Positions 35,267-47,899 of a stretch of 64,000 nucleotides of DNA are shown piece after piece. The notes beneath the pieces are model-generated. The model searched no databases. It saw only the letters and a program-made list of their open reading frames with translations, and was not told the DNA's origin. The position numbers and the translations under genes are program-made. Location: NCBI GenBank assembly GCA_900660155.1, contig CABFPE010000003.1:4871612-4935611 (forward strand). Reading direction: 5' to 3'. The DNA comes from Hofstenia miamia (Eukaryota > Xenacoelomorpha > Acoela > Hofsteniidae). Position 1 is the stretch's first letter, and each line of letters opens with the position of its first letter.

Positions 35267-38200
35267 TTATTTATTTATTTATATCTCCCGCTAAGTGTTT
35301 TTTAAAAACCTCATCTTAACCGCGTTTCAAAACATAAATTTTTGAAATTTCGCAGGGCTCTTTAATTTACCTACCCCCATGTTAAATATATTTAAGTTCC
35401 AGTGAATACTGCGGGAGCAATTGCCAAAAAATAGGGTTTTTTGGGAAAAAGTGCGATTCCCGCTAAATGCCTTAGAAATTTCGGACCATTTCCCGCCAAA
35501 TGTAAAGTTTTTGCATTTTCCATAGCAAAAAGCTGGAAATATAAATATATATATATATAAATATTCATATATATATATATATATATATATAACTACATAT
35601 ATATAAATATCAAAATTGCGAATTGCTAGAAATATAGTCATAATAGTTTGAAATTTGCATTATGAACCAACTCATTTGTTACAGTGTTCTACTTTATAGA
35701 TTCAACGAAAAGTTTTTTTAAATTTTAGCAACACTTATAATTTGCTTCGAAGTTTTAGACTGGAATTTGCATGATCTTACAAAAACTTTAAAGTTTAGTT
35801 TGGTTTCGTTTCCATGGATCACAATATAAAATTAATTACATCAAATTTGACATTGATATTCTAAGTTCAATCAAATCACTACAAAGTTTGTATCCCAATT
35901 CCTTATTAAGTTTGAAAAAATCATCACTTGATCGCCTTGGACATTCATGAGTTTTTTGGACACAATTACATCAACATAGTTTATCCATGCTATCAACATT
36001 TTTTCTTGAGTTGCAAAGTTGAACAATATTTTGTGAAAATGTATAATTATTTGATAACTGGCTTTGATATCTTGTCCCAACAAGAACTCATATTTCTTCA
36101 TGAATACCCTTTGCAGCATCATGGATTGCAAAAATAGGTTTTGTCGAATTGTGCCAATATAAGTTTTAGATAAGCTATTGCAAAGTTTTCCACTAAAAGT
36201 AATTATCATTAGTAACATTTCTTCCCTTTGCAACATATGTTACTAGAAGACTCATTAATTTTTTCCGGAGAAAGTTCAACATTCAGATATATCACTCCAC
36301 AAAAGATCTTTCCCAGTGCATAATATGTATCGAAGTAATATGAATATTGGAATTTTTAGCTGGAGCTTCACATATTTATTGCATTTGGAAGTACATAAAT
36401 TCACCTTTAACATAGCTAGTCATGTAGAACANGCAACAGTTAATTAAGGGGATAAATTTGTTTACTTTTTACAAACGAGTTTTCATAATTTAGATTCTAG
36501 TTTATTGAATTTTTTCAAAGGAATAGGAAAATTTTAGCAGTATCGTATTGTTGATATGCCTTCGAGGAATTGCCTATTTACATTTTTATTAATTCTAACA
36601 AATATGGACATTTTCATTCAATTTTCTTTGCAGAAGCAACATTTGGATGATAAAAATCTATAGGCTCAAGTGATCTGCTAGATTTTTAGATTATATTTAA
36701 TAATGTAATTTTATGTTCCAGTAGATAAAATTTTATTGCACCCAATTGTAATTTGCTTTATTATTATTATCGCTAATTTTATTATATATTTATTAATTAA
36801 TGTGTATATAAAACACTTAGATGGCTATATTTAAAGAATTGGTATTCTAATGCACAAAACCCCTTCGTAAAATTTGAAGATGTTAAGCCAATTTTTGACA
36901 GCGCCAATAAAACTAAAAGTACGTAAAATTGCACCTCAACATATTCGTATTAATAATGATCAAATTGCCCTAAAATCTGTGAGGTAGCTCCTTTTAACAT
37001 AGAATATTAAATACACATAGTGATATTGCATATTGTTATATTTTTTACAGCAAAATATGCCATTTCTTTTAAGAAAGAAGGTAAGATGAGAAAATTTTGA
37101 ACATTACAACAACTTTCTCGTATTGATAGTCACATTTATTTATTCAAATTTTGGTGTAGCTCCTTAAAAAATTAAATCTGATTCAATAACAAAATTTGAT
37201 GGGCTATATTGTGACAATATATTTTTAGATGTACAATTTTTGTGAATTTTATATTCAAAGCGGGATTTTAGACAGACACCAGTGTAAAATATATAATATT
37301 TTATAGGCAGATTTTTAAAAACCTCTATAGTTTACATAAAATTTAATTAACTATTAAGTAAGTTAACGTAGACTATGGATGATATTTTCTCTGAAGAAAT
37401 TTAATTTAAGAGAAGAAGCTAAGGAATTGACATTGCAACACAAAAGAGCTCATTAACGGTCATTAAGACACCAAAGTAAATTTGTACTTAACAAATGTGG
37501 TACCAGTTTTTTAGAACTTAGATATCAAAATATTTAAAATAAATTGCAAATGGTGAAAACGAGGTAATGATTTTTTAAAATACTGCAAATTTAACAATAT
37601 TTAACTTTGTTAAACTTGTTGCAAAACATCTTAACTTTATTGCTAACAGCTATAAATGTACTTAGTGCATTTTTTGTAATATTAAACACGTCCAGACATA
37701 TATTTGTAAATAACAATTAAAGATCTTGGGATAGACAAGTAGAGAAATTCAGAATTTCCTTCTGAGAGAGAGAAGAGAATAATTGCAATTTTACAGTCAG
37801 AAATATTGGCCCCTAAATTATGAATTAAATAATAACGAATAAAGAAAGTCTTTCAATAGTTTTGATGTATTAATATAAAGACCATACCAGAGTTGTAAAT
37901 GAGTCAGATCGACTCTAAGCCATGCATGTATGTTTAGAGCTAAAGAAAATTAGATCGGGTCGTTTCGCAGATGCTAAATGTTATGATTGGGTCGGTTCAG
38001 GTCGGGTCACTTTAAAAAATATTATGTGTCATCATTGGTGTTAATAGAAAACGTAAACATTAGTAATATAAATAATATGGATAATTGACATGCCGGGGTG
38101 GTATGAGGCAATATATAGGGCCTTGCAATAAATAATTAAAAATGCATATAGTATATTTTTCAAATAAAATTTATTGCAATAGAAAGAAATTTGTTCTTTA

Positions 38201-39399
38201 TTAGACCATCCTTATCAGAAAATGAGCGTCATAACAGCTTTGGAAGCTTCACCGCTACAAAACTAAGAAATAGTTTACAATTCGAAACTGTTGAGATACT
38301 CATGTTTCTGAAAATCAACGGAATATTTAGGGAAAATTATTTGCATCTTCTATCGCAGGGCATGGTCGAGTTGGGTCAGAATTTCAATTCTATATAGGTC
38401 GAATAAATACCATCTTTGAATAATTTGCAAGCGTTGTCAATCTTGACACTGATGCAATTACGAAACAACGAAATTTGTTTCATCTCCTGTAGATGAACAA
38501 AAAACTTCTTCTGGGTTGACAGTAATATTCAAACTACAAAATGAAACAAACTTTACATTGAATGAATTCAGCTTGCATGACAAGCTAATAAAGATGTATA
38601 GAGATGCCAAAATCTATATATATATATATATAATCTCCAAAAGAACGAAAATCTATGAATTATGCTAGAAAAAGGAATTCAACTGCTTGAGGCAACTGTA
38701 TTAAGTGACATACAGTACAATATTGAACATTTTGTCGATCTCTGCTTTATTATATAATCATTTCTGAATTCATGACATAGGGAGATATGGGGAAGATAAA
38801 CTGTTACATCACAAAACTCATGGAACTGTTACGAACTTAAACTTTTGAGGTGTTTCAAGTTATTTCAAGTTCTCAAAAGATCTTTAAAATTTGCACTATA
38901 ATTAGAAAAGTTCAATTTGATTCTTCAAGGAATTCCATAGGATTATATGGTTTGATAAAATTGTGTTAAAAGAACAAAGTTATATCTGTCTTCCATTAAT
39001 CCTTTACATTCTGAAAGAATAAAATTACTCAACTTAAATGACCAAGGAAATTCATATTTCATGGTCAATTTTCAATAATTCCATTCTAATTAGAAGAGAA
39101 CAGTTGTAATGATATGCTTAAGAAATCCAAACTTAACTTTTTCTAATTATAGTGATACTTTTAGAAAATCTCATGTGAACTTGAAAGATATTTATATTTT
39201 AAATTGGTAACAGTTGCATGGAAAGCTAGCTGTAAAACTTGTCATCTACAATTTCACACCACACTTTTGCAAGATGATTAATTCTAGACAGAAATAATAA
39301 TTTTAACAGATTTTCGATATATTGGAGACATGCAACATTCTTTGAATGAGCTAGTTACATCAAATATAAAGAAATGATATCATTTGTATATACATTGAC
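33287..39399. other. intergenic, microsatellites only
   Basis: No gene was recognised. There are (TA)n blocks at 35,233-35,262 (running into ATTT repeats) and 35,545-35,600, a short one at 38,617-38,632, a single N at 36,432, and a loose gtcgggtc/gtcgagttgggtc repeat at about 37,955-38,020 and 38,362-38,380. Confidence 0.5.
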
Positions 39400-39958
39400 A
39401 TATATATATATATATATATATAAATATATATATATATACATGTATATATATGTATATGTATATACTACAATATCCAATATAGTCCCCACCTCAGGTACAA
39501 ATAATTTTATAAATAACATTGGAGTTATCGGAGATTTTCGTCATTGACTTTAAATCCAGACGTTGATTATGCTTTTGTATTGTATATAGAAATCCTACGA
39601 TTTCCTCTATATTCTATTCTTGGTACCCAATATATATATATATATATGTATATATGTATATATATGTATATATTACGTTTTTTCTCTATTCAAAATTTTT
39701 CGATTATCTCTTGATTTTGTTGTTAATTTTCCTTCCATTGTTTCGTTAATGCATTTATTCATAAAATTATTTAAATATGCGTTCTTCTCTTGTTAAGCTT
39801 AAAGAATTACCTATGGCTAAGGCATCTTTTTGTAAATATAATTTTCCCTTAAATCCCATTAATGAATTTTTTTTTGCTGATAATGATAGTATCTTAGTTG
39901 TTTCGTAATTTAGATCATATATAATTTGTAGAAGACAAAATGTACTAGGAACTTGCAC

Positions 39959-39996
<38 letters not shown>

Positions 39997-40057
39997 GCAA
40001 GNNNNNNNNNNNNNNNNNNNNNNNNNNNNNNNNNNNNNNNNNNNNNNNNNNNNNNNN

Positions 40058-40091
<34 letters not shown>

Positions 40092-40295
40092 CTTAGCGCC
40101 AGTCATCAATTAATATGAAGAAAGTAGTGTTAACAAGCCTATGTTTTTTAAGCTTAGATATTGTAGGTAAGGAATACACAAAAAATAGAATAAATTCGAG
40201 TGAAAAAATACTTTGTGTATATTACTTCTTAAATTGGGAAAATACGTACATCTTACTAAGTGCCATATATACGCATCACCAAATTACTTAGCGCC

Positions 40296-40330
<35 letters not shown>
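39400..40330. repeat. cluster of (TA)n microsatellites around a 56-base N gap
   Basis: TA blocks lie at 39,400-39,466, 39,631-39,673, 39,963-39,992, 40,058-40,086 and 40,299-40,326, with an N run at 40,002-40,057. CTTGCACTT at 39,952-39,960 is mirrored by AAGTGCAAG at 39,993-40,001 directly against the N run, forming a TA-filled hairpin. CTTAGCGCCA occurs at 40,091 and 40,288. Non-coding. Confidence 0.9.
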
Positions 40331-41776
40331 TGTGCCTTTAAACAAGGATGTGTAATGCGCATTGTGTGTTTATCCTTAAATAGGCCAATAATATAAGTCC
40401 TAGTATTATTTGGAAAAAATACTATCAAAAAGGTGCGTTTTGAGGGCCATCTTATAAAAAAATAATTGCCAAATGCACAAAATATTGAATTTGTACCTAT
40501 ATACCTAATAAAATAATGCTATTAATAATAGCAATTTGTGATAAATTAATAAAGAGAGAAAGGAAATATAGTGCTTTCAAATATTTTACAATTCAAGTAG
40601 TACAAATGAATAATACGTATACATATCGCTTGTCTAAGTGTGCACAATGATACAATGATATTTTCGAATTACTTGATTACATGCAGATTAATTGAACTTT
40701 CTGTTTTGTTAATGGATTGACAAACATCAAATACTTAGCTCCTCTTGTAATATCATTTACACAAAGTGTAAAGAAATCATGCCACGAATATTTCTGTTAG
40801 GCAATACTGACTCTATTAAACTACTGCGTTTATTGGTATTTAAGTTATTTCTTTAATGTTTTTACCCCTTGCAACACGTTCTTATTGGTACCGTGGTCAA
40901 TTTTATTGGGTCTATGTAAAAAACAGTTCTTACGTACATGCATATTGATGGACATGGCAGCACATAAGGCAGAAGTGCTAATTACAACCAAAGTCGTTAG
41001 GAATGCTTTTTGATTTTCCTAAAACTGTTGAGTTTCATGAAACCAGAGGCAAACCAGTAGTATTCAGCGACTACTGAACATTAGGTGATGCATGAATATA
41101 TAAAATAGATTTTATAATTTTTGCTTTTGCTAAAAGTGGCTATAAACATTAAATTCAATAAATCTAAAATATGCGAATGTAACTTAAAATGTAACCGACT
41201 TAATTGACATCGTGAGCGCCTAAAATTAAAAACTACGTTCAAAACAAGTACCATCAAAAAACCAATAGGAACATGTAATGTCAGGAATAAAAAATCATTT
41301 ATATTTTAATAGAATTTTCAAATCAATTTCTAATCCACAGGAAATGTGGGTTTTCAAAACGTATTTTTTGAGATTTTCAACAGCATTAATGGTTTGACTT
41401 TGTCAATTAACTGAAAAAACAACCTCAGTCAAACCAAAACCAACCTAGTTAAATTCATCCTTAATAAGAATATAAAGTAAGCCAATCCAATAAATATCAC
41501 GCGTCTTCGTCAAGCTTCTCCATCAAAATTGGGAAATGTAATATGATTCAGGTTTCACTTCACACCTGTAATTTTTTTCTAGTTCAAATACTTTCACTAA
41601 AACTGCTTGAAGTTCATTACTATAAATGAACTAGAGCCAAGAATTGTTGTTATAAAGCTGTACCAGACACACAAACTTGTTTCTTAAAAGAAAAAAGTTG
41701 TCAAAAATAGTCCAAATATTTTATTTTTAGGATATTCCAGAACAAATTACTCTTGTGTTCCCTTGTTTGTTAACAG

Positions 41777-41936
41777 AATTTCGCACAAATGTTTGGATGG
41801 ATCACAATTAAAATATCTCAATATAGCTCCGAGGATATGGAAGAACCAATGAAATTTTCAGACGAATCTGGTTCGTCATCTGAATGCGATAATGAAAAAA
41901 TCTTTACTCTGACTGTTTCATATTTTGTGTATAACA
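41777..41936 (+). CDS. candidate orphan exon, acidic
   Basis: A pyrimidine-rich acceptor (cttgtgttcccttgtttgttaacag) precedes an open frame from 41,777, and a consensus donor (A/GTAAGC) follows it at 41,936/41,937. The frame reads FGWITIKISQYSSEDMEEPM, then FSDESGSSSECDNEKIF, an acidic serine-rich stretch typical of regulatory linkers, and ends ...TVSYFVYN. No neighbouring exon or family was identified on this strand, so this may be an isolated exon of a gene with long introns or a chance frame. Confidence 0.3.
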
Positions 41937-42067
41937 GTAAGCAATTGAAAGTTCCAAAGATGGAAATTTGTAAGAATATAAATTTCTGGTTTATAACTTC
42001 TGTGCAATGTCGCCCTGCTTCTGTGATATTCCTTGTGTGTTTGGAAGGATTTGCCTTGTTCTACTGA

Positions 42068-45000
42068 GTCATAATCAAGCAGTTCGGCAAATTTTTCAGT
42101 AACTCGACCATGTCAATTTCTGCTTAATGTTAAGGAATTTGAATTTGCAAATAGTATTCTTGAGTATTGTAGCAGGGAGGATTTTAAAACAAAATTCATG
42201 GTGAAATTAGGTAACGACCTTCATTCACAACCATAAATATCAAATTATATTCAACCAAGCACACGCAATGCGCATTTGTGTACTGGTTTCTTTGGTGTTG
42301 ATTACCTAGCCAATCTGTAGCCAATATAACCAAATTCGAAATTGAGAGGGTTTGAATTACCAGCTCCATGTTTTCTAGCTTTGCTGAAGATCAGAGTATT
42401 TATATTAAGCAGGGTTTGAAAATTCTGAGAAATACGAATAATTGCAATTAATTAATTGTCAAGTACTTCATCAAAAACAATACATTCAATTACATTCATC
42501 AATAGATGTGTTCCTAGTTCATGATTAAAGATTGAGTTTTTTTGAAAATGTGAACAAGCAGTTTTCTTTTTAATATAGGGCTCATAACTCTGAAAAATCA
42601 ATACAATAGAGAATTGCCTCAACCTTCATTTAGCTTTGCAGATCTGCTTTAAGGTGAACCACTGTAGGAGCCATCATATCTCACTTTGCGCATTGTGATC
42701 CTTAATGAGGCTTGGACGGTGTACCTGTGGAAAAATAGTTGAGATTAGCAGATAACCTCATTCGATTTAGAAATTATGATTATCTGAGACTTAATTATAG
42801 AGATAATTTGAATGAATTTTCATCAAAAAACAGCTGAAGTCTTCAAGTACATCAAGTACTGCAATGCAACTTTTTACAAATGTTTACCATTTCAATTTGA
42901 AAATTTACTAACAAACTTGGAGAAAATTGTTTGAAAATATGACACTTTTAAAAGACAATCTGTTTAAGGATTATCACTAAATGAGACTTTTGAAATTTTT
43001 TTATTTTGAGGGAAAAATTTTTAATTCACTAATGTTTTTTTTAATCTAGCTCAATTTACACATTTGAATATATTATATTGTCCAAGCTATTAGTAACATG
43101 TTTAAAGTCCAAAGTCCTTCAAAAGTAAAAACAAAAACAGGTTTTCTTCTGTAACCAAGTAAATTTTCTTAAGTCCAGAATCTGGTGCTACTATTTTGTT
43201 TGCAGCATTTCTTTCATAATTCTTCAGAGTATTCATATGCTAAATTTGAAACGTACGTTATGTGTATTGACATTAACAAAACTGAGAATGTATATTGATA
43301 TGCTATACTATTTTGCACTTAAATTTTGGGAAGAAATTTTCAGCTTACTTTTTTTTCTGAAATTTCAATTTGTAGCCAATAGCTTTCAATTGGCGGGTTT
43401 TAGCCCGCCCGTAGTCCGCTCGAGCCATGAGCCACCGGCCGACATCTGGCCGGCCCGCACCCCACTACTATGAACCCATTAAGATTACATTATGACAGAA
43501 TTTCTAGGCACTTTCTTGCACTTACAAGCGTTTATTAAATTTCATAAATGCCGTATATAAGTCATATGAATGACTTCAAAAAACTTATTTTTAATGATTG
43601 TACATCTATTTTGTTCATTCTATTTTATGAATTTTTTTCAAAAGGATTATATATAGCTATGAATTCCACGTAAGCATCATATGAATTGGGGATATTAACT
43701 ACAGTAAGTGAAGTAAAAACGCAGTATGTGTAGTCTATAATTCTTTCATTAGATTAATGAAATTTTGTCTACAATTAAAATAAATAATATGATTTCATGA
43801 CATGATGTATCATTCAGGGCTTAGTTTGCTACACAGAAAATCCTTTTGGTTGCTGTTACAATTAATCCAAATATTTGGAAAAAAAGTCGGAGTAAAAATT
43901 ACACATTGCGTTCTCTTGCATATGCATCACAAATATTGTATTTGAGTTTTCTTTGAAATTCAAAAATTTGTAGTTCTAGAAAGATGTCAAGTCTCCCAAA
44001 AAGCACTTAAAGCCATGCTAGCCATGCTACAGCAATCTGGCCGTAGAGAAAAATTAAATATATTAAAATGGTTATACCTTTTGATAGGGCGATTGTATGT
44101 ACTTCATTTTGGGCGTATCAGAAGTACAATGGTCATAGTCATATTTGCTCAACACTAACTGCCTAGAAAGGAAGTCATTTAAAAAAGTATTTTTGTAAGA
44201 GACCTCTGAATCCTTCAAACTATATACGATACACGTGCCATTTGTTTAATTGGATGTTTACATAATAATGGGCCTGACATTATTGGGATGAGCCCCTTTG
44301 TGTAATTTATTTCTTTCACTTGTTTATTAGGTAAATTTAACCTGCAAATCCGAGGAGCCATTTGGAAAAAAATGACTTGGTGACCAAATGACAAATTTTT
44401 GACCTGCTGACAGCTTTGTAACTCTGCTTGTTGATATGCTGCAGTTTAAGCTTTCGCTAACATATGAAGCAAGTTGCTCTTACAAGATAAGAAACATCTT
44501 AAACAGAGAAAGTGAATCAATATTTAATTGAGTAAAATTAAGAATAAAATAATCCTCATCATTCCTCAAAATATTTTCATATTGATTGCTACAAAAAAGT
44601 AATAGTAAGCAGCAATCCAATTTTTGTGGAAATTTTCTTCGACTAATATAACCATCTACTTGTCGCTGTTTACCAGGTTAGTTGCTGCTCTTAAGCGCTT
44701 TTGACTTCCTAATTACTCGAAAATTAAGAATGGTGAGAACTTAAACTTTTTAAAAAAATTTGAATTGAAAATATAAAACTTCACCTAAGAAAACGAGATT
44801 TTTGCATCAAGAGCAAAATTGTGTATTTTAATATCACTGATTGTTATAACCGACCCAATACTTATGTTATGAACACAACATCTTTAAAAAGTAAGGACCT
44901 TCACATCCTGTAGCAGAATCACTTTCACAAATCATGACTTTCTGTCGATTTTTTGACAAAGGAATAAAAAACGGATGATTTTTTCTCTGACATATAAAAC

Positions 45001-45320
45001 TTGTCCATTGAACAAGATTTCTTTCCAATCAAATCAATCTAATTTCGAATTTTTGGAATCTTTCAATTGGCATCAAATTTGAATCCAATCTAATTTTGAC
45101 CTCACTAATCTAAATTTTATCTTCAACATACATACTATGGTTTTTATTTTGTTAGTGGAATTTAATTACCTAAAATCAAATAAATTAACAATAGTTTTAC
45201 TTATTTTCATAAAAATTTAGTTGATAAAGTTAATCAGAACATGTTATTAACTTTATGCTTTGTGTCACTTGAATTTTACAAAGCCTTGGTTTAACTTCTA
45301 AAGGGAAGGTGTTAATAATT
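42068..45320. other. intergenic, one GC-rich island
   Basis: No gene was recognised. A GC-rich patch at 43,391-43,470 (ggcgggttttagcccgcccg, then ccaccggccgacatctggcc) contains inverted repeats and stands out from the AT-rich surroundings. It is probably a piece of a repeat. Confidence 0.4.
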
Positions 45321-45327
45321 TGGAAAT

Positions 45328-46195
45328 ACTTACTCCTCAGAGTTGATCCCAAGCTCACCCCGCCCCAATGCAGCTTAGGCCCAAGCCTAGCCCTGCTCAT
45401 TTCAAAATACCAATTATTCGGCCCAAGCCTGACCCGATCCAAATTATTTTTCTTTTATGGCAATGTTTGCTTCATAGAGGCTCATAAGAACTACACTATG
45501 AATTAGATTGGATAATTTTCATAATTAATGTATTGGTCAATATGTGTATGGATGCATATCTGCTTAAGTTCTTCAACAATGCTAATTCAATTCTGTTCAA
45601 ATTCAAACTTCATTGTTAACCTTAATACAATAAACTTTTCATACAGGGCCGTAGGGCTGGAGCCGAGTTGAAAACCATCTGTAAATGATTGCATTTGGCT
45701 ACCAGATAGCATTGAATGTGCTATGCCCTACGTTCAATGTGTCATATATGTCATGTTTCATAAGTTCTTCCTACTGCCACTACTGATTTTGAAATGTACG
45801 TATTAACACAACAAATTATTTCCAAGATTGCAATCGTCCTTTTTATCATTTAGAGAACATATCACTCATTATAATTTAATTACTAAAATTCTCTGCGTAC
45901 TTACATCTACATCAACAAACATCAGCACAAAGTAAGAGGAATTTTCATAAACACTCTTTGCTTGTAGCAGACAAATCTTAGATGTTAGAAGTATTGCACC
46001 TGCCAACAATGCAGGGCTGATTGAATTTTAAGAGAATATATTTTGTTTTTTGCAAAGTTTAAGTTTTCAAGTGAATGTTTTTGTATTTCAGATACCAATT
46101 GAAATATTAGGCCCAAGCTCGCCCCAAGTTGCTATGTTGAAAATTCGGCCCAAGCCCGGTCTAGCTAGAGCCAACTTTAGGCCAAACCCAATTCC
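45328..46195. repeat. two patches of a GGCCCAAGC-type repeat
   Basis: At 45,345-45,440 and again at 46,108-46,190 the sequence repeats short units (cccaagctc-ccccg, ggcccaagcctagcc, attcggcccaagcc, ggcccaagctcgcccc). The two patches share order and orientation and are separated by about 670 bp of AT-rich sequence. Possibly old minisatellite or transposon ends. Non-coding. Confidence 0.5.
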
Positions 46196-47194
46196 AACTC
46201 TGTTACTACTCAACCACAAAGTCTTGTCTCAAACCTTAGACAAATATGTTATACAAAAAATAACAATTAAAAGGACACATAAAAATAGGATTGATAGTTG
46301 AAAATTTTAATAAAATCATTCAAATGATTGGACAATCTTGCTAGATGTTTCAGGACCACAGATACCTATATGGGCATCATATCAGGAATTGTAGACATTA
46401 CGCATTTCATTTATTCAAAAATATTACAATTTATATTAAGCTCAGAGGGTACTTTAATGTCCTAAACTTCAGCAACATATTGTAGTTTGTTATATTTTGT
46501 TTTGTTCTTGTTGTCAATTAAATAATGTCTAACTAGTTATTATGATTGCAAAATTCAACTAGCTAGCGACTACCAAGACCAAACAGGGATCGGAATTGAA
46601 CGGGACCATGATCACTGAAATTGTTTTAGCACTGGGACTAAACATACTTGGTACCACTCAATTCTAGTGTTGATATTTTCTAAATTACTTCACCATTATC
46701 AATTGAAAAAGCTTCCAGACACTCGAATATTCATGAAAATCTTTTGCTTGAGTTTCATACCATAAAATATATTAAAACAAAAAAATTTGTTCAATTTCCT
46801 CAGTTAGTGACAAACTTTGCGATCACTTTGCACAATATTTGAAGTACATTTAGAAAACTTTTAAATATAAAATACCGTACAAAACTTTTACACCAAGTTC
46901 TTTAAGACACTTAAATGTCTTACTCGATATTAGCCATAGAACATAAAATTTGTTCAATAAATTTGGTAATGCATCCATTGAAAATGATCTTACATTCTGC
47001 AAAGTGTACTTATATTCATGTAAATACCTATTTGATGGTTTAATGGTCACAAAGTTTTGTAAGCATGAGGAGAACTTAGGCTGAAATTATTGAAAAAACT
47101 TACTTGTCCTCATTGCTAAACCTCAATCAATTTTTTTGCCATTTACAAAGCATTCCTGTTCTTTCTGATTGATGCACCATTTTCATCAGCAACA

Positions 47195-47200
47195 TTTATT
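47195..47200 (-). promoter_or_regulatory. poly(A) signal AATAAA
   Basis: On the minus strand AATAAA lies about 130 bases after the stop of the small membrane protein gene, a normal 3' UTR distance. Confidence 0.5.
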
Positions 47201-47327
47201 TAATCATTTAAATGTATACAAATTCGAACATTTCAAATTAAAAAACACAAGCATTTAAAACATAAAAAATCACTAAACTAGACGACAAACTTTACAGACA
47301 CTTAGAATAAGGCGATAAAATCTAACA

Positions 47328-47624
47328 CTAAACATCTGTTACACAGGGTTTTGTGTGACTATTTTGAAAATGTCTTTCACTAAGTAAGTCTTCTATGCTT
47401 TTGTTGTCCCATTTAAAATCTCCATCAAGGAAAAAAGTATTACTTTGCGCGTCTTCTGCAATGACAGAAACACTGTAGGTAACTCGCAGTTGTGGCGCTT
47501 TTTCAGAATGGTTACAGTATTTCCAGAAAATAGTAATTATGCTAAATGTGATGATTCCTATGACGACGTATGCACACACTGAAATAACATCTAAATCCCA
47601 TTTGTCAATATTCATGATAGTCAA
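47328..47624 (-). CDS. 98-residue single-pass membrane protein
   Basis: A complete frame from ATG (47,624; a second Met three codons on) to TAA. A short polar start (MNIDKWDLD) is followed by a single hydrophobic segment, about residues 13-33 (VISVCAYVVIGIITFSIITI), then a basic FWKYCNH junction and an acidic/polar tail of about 60 residues with a DGDFKWDNKSIEDLLSERHF stretch. The short N-terminus, TM and longer C-terminal tail suggest a type III or type I-like topology. AATAAA follows 130 bases downstream. I recognise no family. It is possibly a one-exon gene or the last exon of a larger one; no upstream acceptor was convincing. Confidence 0.45.
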   Translation of the reverse strand: MTIMNIDKWDLDVISVCAYVVIGIITFSIITIFWKYCNHSEKAPQLRVTYSVSVIAEDAQSNTFFLDGDFKWDNKSIEDLLSERHFQNSHTKPCVTDV

Positions 47625-47899
47625 TGAGAAGCTTTTGTAAAGACAATTTCAGTTGAGATCAACGTAACGGTCTTAAAGCTCTCTTAGAATTTGTTTAATG
47701 CAAATAGATGCCAATAAATTGCTCTACATACTTTAATAATTGCGCTTCTACAAATGTTTCACAAAATTTAATAAAATGAGTGCTCAAATTCAGCACTATT
47801 ACATATAACACAACACCTTCATTAGTTTTTATTATCAGTGACAGCTGAGGGGTGGGGGCTTTGGATGACCCCCCTAAGCGCAATAGACAATAAAGAATA

